In this document: positions 1 to 12,330 of the stretch, in pieces
Layout of the letters: each line of letters opens with the position of its first letter
Numbering within the stretch: the stretch's first letter is position 1
Source of the DNA: Hymenolepis diminuta
Lineage: Eukaryota; Platyhelminthes; Cestoda; Cyclophyllidea; Hymenolepididae
DNA length: 64,000 bases
Direction: 5' to 3'
NCBI GenBank assembly: GCA_900708905.1
Contig: CAADRB010000024.1
Coordinates: forward strand, 1,646,723 to 1,710,722
The notes under the pieces: generated by a model
Seen by the model: only the letters and a program-made list of their open reading frames with translations
Databases searched by the model: none
What the model was told of the DNA's origin: nothing
Program-made: the position numbers and the translations under genes

Positions 1-3000
1 GATGACCTTGACGTGAGTTGAACACTCAACCTTCTGACTCCACAGACCAATGGAGAAGACGAGCATAGGAGGTCTGTGTTGGCATTTGCTAGATTAGGTT
101 ATATGCTCATCTGGATGGCTCTCGCTGGGGGGGAGTAGGATTGTGGCTATTGAATCCAGATGGCTGCCTATTCTCACCCTTTGCACTCTGTGTACTTTTT
201 GGTACTTGCTTCCATCTTTCATACGTCGTTTAGACTTTATGTCCCCTCTTTTCAGCCTTCATCTTCTATAAGATGCTCTTCATTAAATATCAATTTAGAC
301 CACACTTCTTACACAATAGTGGATTGATATCTTGTTTTCAGCAGTCATTCGTATAAATAGTAATTTAAGAATGAATCCTAGAATAGCCGTTTCCCTATCT
401 TCAGTTGACTTATTGAAGTTGGTGAGATTACGATAGAAATTGATAATGCTCGAGGTTGGTACTCAAGAGATTAGATATTGTCACCATTCGGAGTGAAGAT
501 ATCTCCGTAGTAATTGTTCCGACCAAGGATGGAGAAATAAACAAAAAAGAAGTTATGAGTGGGCATTTACTGGAAATCACTTTACTTCATTACGCATTGG
601 TTAAATTTTACTAGTTAATAGTAATATGGAAAAATAAAGGGGGTTTTGTAGAAACGTCTTACTGCGTATAAACAACCGGAATGATTGTCAATGCTAATAA
701 CAAAATCAATTTTAAATATTAATTATTTCTCATACCTTTTTGTATTTCTTAAATAAAAGTCTATATTTCTGTGCGAGGATATTAAAAGTGGGTTGATGGA
801 AAGGGGAAACGTACGAGACAATTTATTGGTTAGGGTTAAGCCAATCAAATGATGGCGGTCAAGGTGGCAAATGATTAATAGTGGATTCAAGGAGAGTAAA
901 ATTAAAACAAATTGATTACAATGCGGATTGAAACACAAAAACACGATGGCATTTTGAGTTAGCTATCGTTCCCTTAAATCCACGAACCTGGGCTGGATCG
1001 ATTTGGAGCTTTCGAATTTTGAAACTGTGAACTCACATACATGTTGTTGATTAAGTAATCGTCTGCTTTTATCATATACTAAGCACCACCCCTATCTAAA
1101 TCTCAAGGTTATAAGGTAACCAATATATTTGAAGATGCCTACTCGATATACTGGAAACTCCATGTATTTCGACCTTTATTTGATTGAGAATAGTCATATA
1201 TGTGTGCCCACTTACGAAGCAACGAGTTCTTTTACATGTACATAAACAAATCGGAGATCTTTCAGGATTATTTTAAGAGAAATTGGGTCGCTATCAATTA
1301 CCCTGGTGTAGGTTATGTTCTAATTAAAGGCACCCCAGCTAGCTCTTTAATACTTGTCATGTGGCAGTTCCTTTGTCAACATACGCTTGAAAACCATCGT
1401 GAAATCAGGATTAGCTCCACGTAAAGTTCCGGGATTCGTTAAAATCTTTAAAAATGCATTTAACATATTCTTGTCCATTGGGAGAAACAGCACACTGGTC
1501 CTTACCAAATAACGGCTCTCTAATCTTAACATTGGAAATGATACTATGAGCATAACTTTTAAATTCATTCGAATTGGGGATACGCCCTATTCTGAAATGT
1601 GATATTTAATCATGTATCCCCTGACAAGTCGTATCTCTGATACAATAGTTTGTTAAAATGAACTAAATGAATGAAATTTTTAAAAAATTCGACTGAATGG
1701 TTGCGATTAACCATAACATGGTTACTAATAGGAGAAAGATTAAAATACTTTGAGGAGAAGTAATAAAAATCTGTGAACTAAATTTGTGTACCGAGCACTC
1801 TAGTATTATTATTATTTCCAGGAATGAAGTTTCATCACTCCTATTTTAGGCAGGCCATGTCGTTAATTGATTCACAATATCCAGGCTATATACAAAAAGA
1901 TATTGCATTATTAATAAAGGGTCGACGAAACGCCTACATTGAGTCACAAACCTTATCCCTTCTCCCCTCAGAATTTGAACCACCTCAGAGAGTAGACTAG
2001 ATTATATCGTTATACCAGCGGCGACATAGCTTTATGTTAGAATTGGAAAGGAGTCTCACAAATTCAGAGGTGTGTTGGAAAAGTCCTTCAATCGACTAAG
2101 GAGGAAATGTCATGCACAATTTAAAACATTTTAGATGTCTTTTTTTGTTTCAAATTAAAGTGAAATTTTACAATTTAGGGGATCATGAATGATTTAGTAG
2201 GCTTCTCTTCAGGTTGTTTTGTTTCCCCTGCTGGAGTTAGATAACAACCAACGGTTTGCAGCTAACAAATTACGACAACAATAATAGTCACCAATTCGTA
2301 GCTGTTTGAGTAAGAGCTTGCAAAAATCGGGGAGCAGAACACCAAGAGTTGAGTAGACCAAAAATGTATTCAAAGAAGCCACAATGAGTAACAGAGAGAG
2401 GGAGAGCAGCGTGCTGAGGAAGAGAAGAGATGAACAGGACATGTAGGAGTGCGCACTCACCAGTGTGTGTTGTCTGGAAAAACAAGGATAGCTTTATATG
2501 AGTCACTAGGGGAAGGCCACGCCAGAGCATGAGCGCAGATGTGCTTTTATATGTGAAGCGGGGCGGTTATAGAAGAGAGGGGAAATCGATGGACGCATTT
2601 AGACATGTCAGACAGGGGTTATGCGTCATAGGGACAAGATGAGGTCGCTCCAACTTCGTGGGCGGAAAAACTGAGGTATCATCGTGGAGAATGCGAATAA
2701 AAGATAATTCTGGAAAATGCATAGGGAGTTATCCTTCACCCCTAAACGGGTATTTTCATCGGGGCACGTAGCATAAAAAGCTAGCGCAAACACCAACTCT
2801 AATCTAAACTCTAAACTTTGAACTTTGTAACTCAGTGTATACATTATACATATTCTCCATGACAATTTCATAAACTTAATTGTTTTATAAAATGTGTGGT
2901 TTAACCTCACATCTTTGATATTTTGCCACAATAATAAAAAATTATTCCGTAAAATGCTCATTATTAGTTTTACTATTTGTTAAAATGAATACAGCTCGTT

Positions 3001-6000
3001 ATGCTCCAGGATTATGGGGTCAGTAATGTAACTTCAATATTATCTTACTTTTGGAATGTACATTTCAAATTTATCATTTATACTAAAACCAAATAAAACC
3101 ATTATTTTCAGTGAGAAAGTTTTCTGGTAGAGTGAACAGTTGAGTTTTTTGGTCCCTTCTACAAATTTTGGGATGTTTTAAATGGATACATGGCCTTAGG
3201 TTTATGGCAGTGTCACATCAAGAGAAGGCTGTGATGACCTTCACATCACCTATGACCGCTTCCGCCGTGATCGCGATTCAAGTGGCTCGTCTAAAGACAA
3301 ACTGAGAATGGAATTGAATGCTTTAGAACATGGATAACAAACACCGCGGAGATTTCTTCTAACCGGTAAGTGGTGAATACAGGCATCGTGAGGATTGGTC
3401 TAGAGTATTAAATGCGCCTGACATACTCTTATCAACTTCGATGTTTAGATTAGAAGAATGTATACATACATACATTGTAAGCTTCGAATAATTGTTCTGT
3501 CTATTATCCATAAAAAAAGTACATCAACAGCATTTAAAATGTTACCTCAGAATTATCGATTAACTAGAATTATGAACTAATACCCCTGACCTCTGATCTA
3601 CCAAAAGGGATGCAAGTAATTCACAGGCTTGTCTTCATGTCATACCGCTTGATGTTCAAATAAATATTCCATGAATATTCATAGCTTATATCTCAACCTT
3701 ATCCTGAACTGTATCAACAAGGATTAGCTCTCTAGTCTGGAAACAGACTTCAAAAACGAAAAACCGAAATTAGCAACATCCTACTTTGAATTTTAAAGTA
3801 GCAATTAAATATTAATCTGGCAGCCCTCTCAATTTCGATATCATCGATGCTATTGACTAGTACGCCCAATATTTCAGACACTAGTCCTGCATATGCCGAT
3901 ATAAAGTGCCAGTTTCATTATAACGCTCAAGGATTTTGCATGTGGAGTGATAAGATTTGTTAGAATTCAAGTTTGATTAATTCCTTTGAAAATTTGATAT
4001 CTTTTCTTTTTTTCTGACTTCCTTCTATAGCGACATTAGTTTGCCCTCCAGTGGATATTTCCCTACCGCTTAGATCCGTGCACTCCACCGTATCTAATCT
4101 CCAATACGGAATTATGCTCAAACAGACCCTTCCTACAAAACTATTTTAAAAAGCCAAATCGAATATTTCCCGCGAACCAATTAACCTCACAGACTTCATT
4201 CTCAGTGAATTAAATCATTGATTATTGAATTCGTATTTCCTCTGCTTGTGAGAATGTAATCATGCAACTACTGTAACTATTGGGTAAGGGAGCCTATTGG
4301 CTAAGAGCCTATCAATTTCATAATCTACTGCCGCGTATAAGCGATGGTAAACTCTTAACAGAGGAGGTTTTCATTGAGTTATAAATAATCTGCCCTTTTT
4401 CTTCCAGGTTCGGACAAGACGCCAAAACCAGGGTCCTAGGTATTCAAAGCCCATCTAACAAACTTCACTCAGATATAATAAATATCATGCCCCGAAATAT
4501 TTTGTCCTGAGCAAATTTGTCTTGTTCTTCGTAGATGGACTGCAAACTCTCCTTCCAATATTTCCTTCACTTAATGGAAGACTCGCATTTTAGTTCAGAA
4601 TCAGAATCTACAGAAAAGCCTCTCAACTAATCGACTAAACCAGTATCAAAACACCAATTTTCATAAGCATTATCACTATATTAATATCGTAGAATAACCT
4701 TATCACCATAAAAAGTCCAGTGGTTGAAGAGAAGAGGGGAGGGAGATATAGAGGAACAAGGAGTTAAACCTAGGAAAATCCTATTTTCAAAAACGTGATG
4801 GGAGTGTGGTCAGGGTTTTGAGTAAAAGATGACAATGAGGAAACGAGGTAATACACAACAAATTTATGAAAGCGGGGGTGACAAACTTATCACCATATTC
4901 TCATGTAGTTGAGATTTACGTGGTGTGAATATGGAGTGTGATTAGACGCTAATATGTTCTTGAACAGAGCCTGTACAGATAGTAATGCGGGGAATATGGG
5001 TAGTGATCAGTCTGACGGAATGGGAGAAAGGAAAAGTGGGGAATTTGATGTGGAGACACAGTGTTGTCTCTCTTCACTTTCTTCCTCATACCGTAGAGGC
5101 AAGAAGCTGCTTGATCACCCGTGGTGTTGTCTCATCAGTGAAATGGAGGGTTGAATACCTGGAAAGAAATAAACGAGAATTAAAAACCAAACAGCAAAAA
5201 CTTTAATGAACGCAGAAGGGTCGGATTTTATACATAACTATTTGCTCAGGAAAAATACTTTCAAATCCTTCAAATACTTTCAACCACAGTGAAAATATTA
5301 AGCATACAAATTCTATGAACAGATTCTAATTTTAAATAACAAATTTTAACCAATTTCTCTATTCAGTAACTGACATCTCGTTTTTTTTCAGGACTAAAGA
5401 GCGAATCCTGAGAAATTGTGTGTGTAAATTTTACTATGTTAAAGTCGTGTAAGCCAGCATCATTCAGTTATCTTGGTCATAAGAGATACTGTAGGACTAA
5501 CTCGCCCAAGCTAATCAACTGGGCTGGAGAGCAAAGCAATGAACTAACTTCCGTGCCAACTGCTAATGGGTTCCCTTTCCCCTATGATTTATTGAACTAT
5601 TTCACATTTACCCATGTCTAAATGTTTTTCCATGGAAAAAAGGAAAATTTTTTGCCATGTGTCATATCATATTTTACTTTTTCTATGTAAATGAAGTCAT
5701 AGGAACAGCCGATAGGGAAAAACAAAGGACCAGGGAATAAGCAAAATTCGAGAGAAAACAGACAACCATTTGAATGGCGAAGGAAGGAAGATAAGTGAAC
5801 CGAATAAAAATAATAGGCGCAGGAATGAAACGGAAGTTGATAGGATTCAAGGCAATACAATGAATTTGATATGCAAATTAGGAGAGTTTATATTGGGGAA
5901 AAATACTAGGTTCCGCCTGAAAAATAAGGAGAAAGGAAAAAAAGACATGAACTGTGATATATCACGGCGAAAAAAAGGTAAAGATAGAATGCACTTAAAA

Positions 6001-7129
6001 CAAACAAGAGAAAAATTAAGACATGAGACCAGACCCAAACACCTTTATTGCGCAATGAATGATATATAATCTACGATGCTTACTGAGGTACCCCTCGGCT
6101 CACATTTAGGAAGAAGAAAGAGGACCCCTAACTCAACAAAGACTTTGTAGTACGCACATAATGACTCATAGATTTGCTCATCCTCCGGATGTGTACGCAC
6201 ACACTGACTCATACCCCTGCATGTTCTTATTGTCAATTGGGGACTTTTTATCGGTTGCTCACCGACGAACAAAGGACGCGGAAGCTGTCAACACCTTACT
6301 CCAATAAACCCTCTTTATCACAACAAGAGTTGTCCTATCACAGTACTGACGCTTTTCCCCTCTAACCCAATTTCCAATACCTCCTCCTTTTCAGTTTTTC
6401 CTTCCTCTCCCATTCAACATTTATCTAATGCAAATTTGCCCAACTCAACCCTTGATTTTCTCATTCTAGAAAAGGCTGTCCTTTCCTATATTAGGCTTTA
6501 GTCCATTAGTTCTATGAGGGGATAGCTCTAAGCCTCGCTTTACTATCTGGATTATTATTACCTTAATTTTTCTTTATCCCTATATTAGGTAGGTATAGCT
6601 GCTTATTCACAAGTTGACTGATTACCTGATTAGCAGGTAGCACAACAGTGAGAAGGCACCACCTCCAGGAGGTGTGGAAGAGCAGTAATCGAAAAAATTT
6701 GGTGCCCGAGAAAGGAATTCTGTCTACAGAATTCTTATGAATTCCACTCAGAGTATCCGAAATATCCAATTTTACTTCCTTAAACCTGCCCTTGCAAGCT
6801 CTCAATTCCTTTTTAGGACTCATAAATTAAATTAAGTTAGATGCACCATTGTCTTTTTCTGACTAATGAATTGAACAAGTTCCTCACGTGGGTAGCAAAC
6901 AACACGCTTCTTTAAATAAGAGGTCTAAATCCCGTTTAATAAACCCAGACTGAAGTAATGGAATAAAATCACGGTTGACGAGAGGATATCAAATTACGTG
7001 ATAAACAGCCCGTCAAAAAATCAAGAAAGAAGGGAGAGACGGAAGCAGAAGGTTGAATATCTATTCATAGGAGACTGTGATAAAAAGCTTGGCTAAGTTA
7101 AAATATCAGAAGCAAGTCTCCCCCCAAAG

Positions 7130-7400
7130 CTACGAATTGAATAAACACTGTCTGAGAGAATATATTGGATTACAAGACGAAAAGGCATGCCAAAAAGACA
7201 ATAGGGTAAAAAAAGACAAATAACCATGAAAAGGGCAAAGAGAGGTGGATAAAACAGACCGAGCATCTGTTGCATACGAGACAATCCATGGAAAAATGGG
7301 AGACTTTTGAGTAATATCAAAACAATAAGTCTACTTAAAGAGAACAATTGAATAAAGACACTGTCTGAGGGGGAATATCGGATTATAAAACGAGAGGAAT
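7130..7400 (+). repeat. Tandem duplication, period about 210 bp
   Basis: ttgaataaa.cactgtctgag and the following a.ga.tataagacga-like stretch occur at about 7137 and again at about 7349. A related pair (gagactgt.gata.aaagct) occurs at 7070 and 7444. Diverged partial units. Confidence 0.5.
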
Positions 7401-10400
7401 GTGATATATAAATAGAAAAAGATTAAACACATAATATCGTCGGAGACTGTCGATAGAAAAGCTGAAAACGTTTTTTTTTGAGAAGAAAAATCAAATTCAC
7501 ATAATAATAAGAAATAATTCAATAATAACGAGGAGAAAGTTACAAATTCAATAATGGAGACGTAAAGTGAACAATTGACCGAACAAAACACCACTTGAAA
7601 TCCACAAAAAAGCATCAGGATTCCGCTTTAACAAATGTACAATCTCAGGAAGCGAAGAGGAAATAAAACTCTCAACGCACTTAAGTAAGACCGTCTGCAG
7701 GTTCATGCCTCAGTGCTGTAGGTAGAAATTAAGTGTTGATTTAACCGAATACAACGCGGTAAAAGTGCATCTGAAATAGTCATAAAATGATAGGAACAAA
7801 TATTTTTTTAACTAAATATTTATTAAACGCAGAAAAATGCGAAGACCGAGAGCTGATATTTGAACTTTGGAATGATCGGATGTTATGCAGCGAACTCCAT
7901 TTATTAAGTAAAAGGACAACCCGATGAATTCTAATGCCCAGATTCTATTAAACTCAATTCATTCATCTTGGTGGAGGGAGTAAGACTAAGAGCTGCCAGT
8001 TAGCACCAGACAACCATAGAGTTGAGAGTAAACCAAATTGCATTGTGCAACAACAAGGAAAATGGACATAAAATCTAGGAGCAGGAGCACACCAACAAGA
8101 ACAGGGCAAAGGAAAAGTAGTTGGATTATAGTGAGAACGTGCACCCCCAATCATGTAACCGACCAGCCGTTGGGCTTTGCAGGTGAAATCTGAGTTATCG
8201 AGAAAGATTTTCGATCAAAATGTTTAGAAACTTTCCTATTCTTGAAGATTGGAACATTTTTTTCCACAATGAAAAGGTATGTTATTATTACCACTTTGTG
8301 ATTAATTTGATGGGTCAAAATAGCAGACATAAAAGTAGTTAAAAGAAACGCTGTCAAAAATTACGAATTTAAGAACCATCTGGTGATAAAAAGAGGCTGT
8401 TTCTCATATAAAAGACCCCTGAATGCCCTTCATCAATCGAAAAGAAAGTAAATGACAAACAAATTTCATCAATTGAGACTGAGACATACTTCTAAATCTT
8501 CAAGAATTGAGCTTTAATAGTGCAGAAGACGCTGCAATTGGTACAGGATATTTAGAGAATTAAAACTGTTATGAAATAATCGAAAATTATATGAAGTACT
8601 CTAGACTAGAAGTAAAATAAATGCTTCAAAGGCCTCCAAGTCGCATTGAATCCTCATACAATTCAGGAAAAATTGCACCTGTCCTTCTCTAATGACTCAT
8701 AAAATGCCCACTGAACTGGATAAGAAACGAGATTAATCTCCTAACCAAACTTACTGTCAAAATGTTACATTTTGTATACATCCCTGCGCGTAGGTGTATG
8801 ATCTAAGTGGGTATTATTAGAGGTAATACTATTCCTCTTACCCATTTTAGCCAACAAAATAGGTTAGATTAGCTAAAAGTTCAAGCTAATGCTTCCCCTA
8901 ACTCTCTAGATGCAACAATATTAAAACTGTCTGGCTCGAACTGGTGAGAAAAAGGCATTGTTAATAGGGGAGACTGATCAACTCCAGATGTACGTGTTCT
9001 TCAAGTTTCGAACAAAATACAACCGTTTTTAACACTCAATTAGAAAAAAAATCACTATTGAAACGAATCGTTCACCGACCTAAGCATCTCATGTCAGATA
9101 AATATTAAGAACGAAGATACAACACCCAAATTGAGATCAGAAGAAATCTTCACTTCTCAACATGAAATTTCTGAATATCATTCCCTTCCGTCCCATATTA
9201 AATGGCATACATCTCTATTTCTAATTTGTGTTTTTTTTATATAAACATTAGCAGATCGTTTCCTTTTGAATTTGAACAGCATAGTCAAAGCGACGACAAA
9301 TATAAGTCAGTTGAATTGTTGAGGCCCAAATGGGCAAAAAGGTGTGCAACTTTTGGGTCTCTAAACAGATGTGCTTTGTTAGTGGCTTTCACCAACTCTG
9401 ACATATTCACAGGGCGATGACGCATCAATTCACAATTTTGTCCAGAGGCACAAAATCCTCCCAATTGGGATTATAAAAGAAAGCAAACAGACATAAAGTA
9501 TAAATGCCATCAGAAAATATGTTCAATCAGATATACTCATATTTAATCTAGCAGAAGAGTTCTTGAAGATGGAATCACGAGATTCAAATCGACTGAAGCA
9601 CGAGAAAAAAGTCAATGAAATGAACTTTCTAAGTCTAGTTATTATATGAATTGACCTTTACAATCTCAAAAAGATGTCCTTGTCTAAAACGTTTGTAGAA
9701 TAAACAATGGAAATAATTTCATGAACACTACGAGTGAAAGGTATTTCTAATTATATACGGCCCACTGATAGTTTACTTATAACATTCTGTTTATTTTTAA
9801 ATAAACACACGACTGTAGTTACGAACTCCCTTAGTTAAAGCATGAAGAGCCAACAGATTTTCAAATTTTGATATGGAATTTGACCGCTGCAGTAATTGCA
9901 TGTTATTTATAGTCAAATGCATGTATAGTGGATACGTGAAGCTAACCAAACGTAGAGTTGAAAAATTTATTTACAACATGACCGCCTCTATTTATTTATG
10001 CGTCACTCATCATTATCACTGTGGTTATCCGAATTATTAATCATGTAGTTATATTGATCAATAAATGAAATGTACAAGTTACATAAGCAGAATGAGTGAG
10101 GTGGCAAACCAATTATTCCATAGTTGAAAACTTCCTTATTTAATATGAATCAAATTACCTTAGAGATAATATTTCTTAATCAAGCACTTTATGCTGAGTG
10201 ATTTATTTAAAATAAGAACATATCTGAACCCATCAATCGTCTAATGAATAGAATAAAACCCGTCCAAACGTATAAACCGAACACGAGCCCAGTTACCCCG
10301 AAATCCAAAATACCACTTACTCAGATACAATAGACAGTCATCCAATCACGAATCCCATTCATCATAAATGGCACGTGCGTCACTTCCCAAATCAACCAAT

Positions 10401-11004
10401 CAGATGCGAGTAAGATACGAACGAAAATGTGAGTAGCAAAAGGGCGTAATCGGCTGGCGCATTCTCTACTTGGCTGGGAAAACATGTTCAAAATCACACA
10501 AAAACCTAATTTCAGACAAGTGGATTAAGAGAACCTAGTTCCAAAATAATTTTTAAGTAAATTGTGAATATACCAATAAAATCATTAAAACATCCTCTGC
10601 AGTCTACCATATGATATTCAAATTCGTATAAATGTTCTAAGTTTAGATAGAGGAAATGTATTTTGTGGAGCCGAAAAGTGAATCGGGGATGGGGGAAGTT
10701 GTCGGCAATTTGTCAGTGAATGCCGGTAAAATGAGAGACAGAAAGCGCATAAAATCGGTCGCGCATTTTTGTGACATCAACATTTTATTTTATATGGAGG
10801 GGGAGAAATTAAATTGGCGCGAGACTTGGTTCTCCTCTCTTTCGGACTTTTGGGAAACAAGTTATAATTATCCCTTTCTGACGTAAAATATCATGGGAAA
10901 GAAGGAATATCGATGATCATTTTGAACAGAGAAATGAAAGGTGGAAATAACTATCAATAATAACTCCCAAACCCTTTTAAAAGCGTTTGAGAACGCTTAT
11001 CTTG

Positions 11005-11152
11005 GGTAGAGGAGATAACACCGCAGAGCCTCTCTAATGAGGAACTCGAATTCAACCAGACTTAACAAGTGTGGTGTGCACTGATAGGCATTGAACTTGT
11101 GAACTCCAACTTAACAAACGGAGTGGCGTTAACCACTGCGGCACCAGCACAC
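11005..11152 (-). mobile_element. tRNA-derived SINE, best-preserved copy
   Basis: The minus strand begins GTGCTGGTGCCGCAGTGG and TTAACG, a pol III A-box-like segment. About 40 nt on it has AAGTTCAATGCC, resembling a B box, then a body with CTTGTTAAGTCTGG and GAGTTCCTCATTAGAGAGGC. The tRNA-like head is about 70 nt. The same head and body recur many times in the window, which defines a family. It lies in sense orientation to CYRI. Confidence 0.65.
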
Positions 11153-11772
11153 ACAAATAACTACGTCGTAGTGTTTGCCTAGCTGCTGAGAATATATAAA
11201 ATACAAAATGGAGACATTGAGGAAAAAGTGAATGAGCGATTGTTTGGCCTATGATTTATTGTCCTCATCGTTGATTTTATCTGAGAAATTTCCCAGCATC
11301 AGGAAAAAATCGCAAAGGATAGCAAAATGAAAGAAAAATTATCAGTATTGAAGAACAATAGAATACCAGCATAATTCAGAAAAAGCTACAGCCAACAACT
11401 CCCTTCTTTTGTTTATACAATAATGATTATTTCACTCTTTTTTTGTTTCATCACATTTTAATAAAACAATAAATATTAATGAAGAAATTGAGACAATTAA
11501 AATCACATTTTAAATTGCCTTAATTTGAATAGAGAACACGACATCGGTGTAATTTTCACCTTAAGTTATGCTTTCAGAACTAATATTACATGATGAGATC
11601 GGAATTCGTAGGAAGAAGCGAAGATTTTTGCAAATTCAACATTTTAGCTTAACAGAAAAGTAGCATTTTTCCTTCTGACATTCCGAAACTGGCAGGAAAC
11701 CGCTTCAGTAAAACAACAAAGAAACACTTAAGCAATAAAACCTACCCATAAGACAGTCTATACAACAACTAG

Positions 11773-11799
11773 TCTCTCTCTCTCTCTCTCTCTCTCTCT
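11773..11799 (+). repeat. (CT)n microsatellite
   Basis: Perfect TC dinucleotide run of 27 bases, beyond the last recognised CYRI exon. Confidence 0.95.
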
Positions 11800-12259
11800 A
11801 AGTAGACCCGATTTGAGCAAAAAGAAAAATTTTTATTAAATGCATTTCTCTTAACATGAAAGGAAATTCAGCCATTACTCAGTGGGTATTTGAACATATT
11901 TTGAGTGATAGAGCGGGCAAACTGCCTTTTTATAAAACATACCCAAGTGAAAGGGTTAAGAAGGGAGGATGAGACGATGGCGGTGAAAATTAGCAAATAA
12001 AACTTACACGAAAGATGTGTATTATTAGAATATCTAGGCATAACAACGTAATATCGAAAGTACCAAACCAGGTAAGACGAATAAATAATGGAATACGTAA
12101 TATGAAGTCACAATGATATGTAATTAATTATGCTACGTGACCCTTGCCACAAACCTAGCTTGAATTTGGGGATCTTCTTCTCACATTAGACAGCAGTTAT
12201 ACTGAGTGTAATCATGATGTAGAGCAAGGAGTTAATTTAATAAGGCAGGGAGAACTCAC

Positions 12260-12330
12260 TTGATCGCGTTGAGCAAACACTGCACATTCTTCGGATTCTG
12301 CTCTTTGAGTAATCGAACACAACTCTTCAC
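12260..12330 (-). CDS. CYRI (FAM49): CYRI exon 7 (last exon recognised)
   Basis: 71 nt, phase 0 to phase 2, residues 299-321. It encodes VKSCVRLLKEQNPKN, VQCLLNAI and two bases of the next codon, matching the family's [23 protein letters not shown]. Acceptor is ttttttcag and donor gtgagt. The family ends about 20 residues later with a segment like FTTKHLND...; that terminal exon was searched for on the minus strand below 12260 and not found. Confidence 0.92.

Larger units (their letters stand above)
1..12259. other. Downstream side of CYRI: last intron and/or intergenic DNA
   Basis: No exon with a recognisable protein match was found on either strand. Contents noted are a two-copy tandem repeat (7137-7400), a SINE (11005-11152) and a (CT)n microsatellite (11773-11799). 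A GC-richer patch at 10656-10886 is open on the plus strand for 76 codons but resembles no family. The missing CYRI terminal exon could be here if it is too divergent to recognise. Confidence 0.5.

Noticed and set aside
1347..1568. 73-codon minus-strand frame suggestive of a retroelement relic
   Set aside because: No reverse transcriptase, integrase or nuclease motif could be identified.
8151..8260. Possible CYRI terminal exon (minus strand, KVSKHFDRKS after an AG)
   Set aside because: Only a KH pair aligns with the expected TTKHLND segment, and the rest has no similarity.
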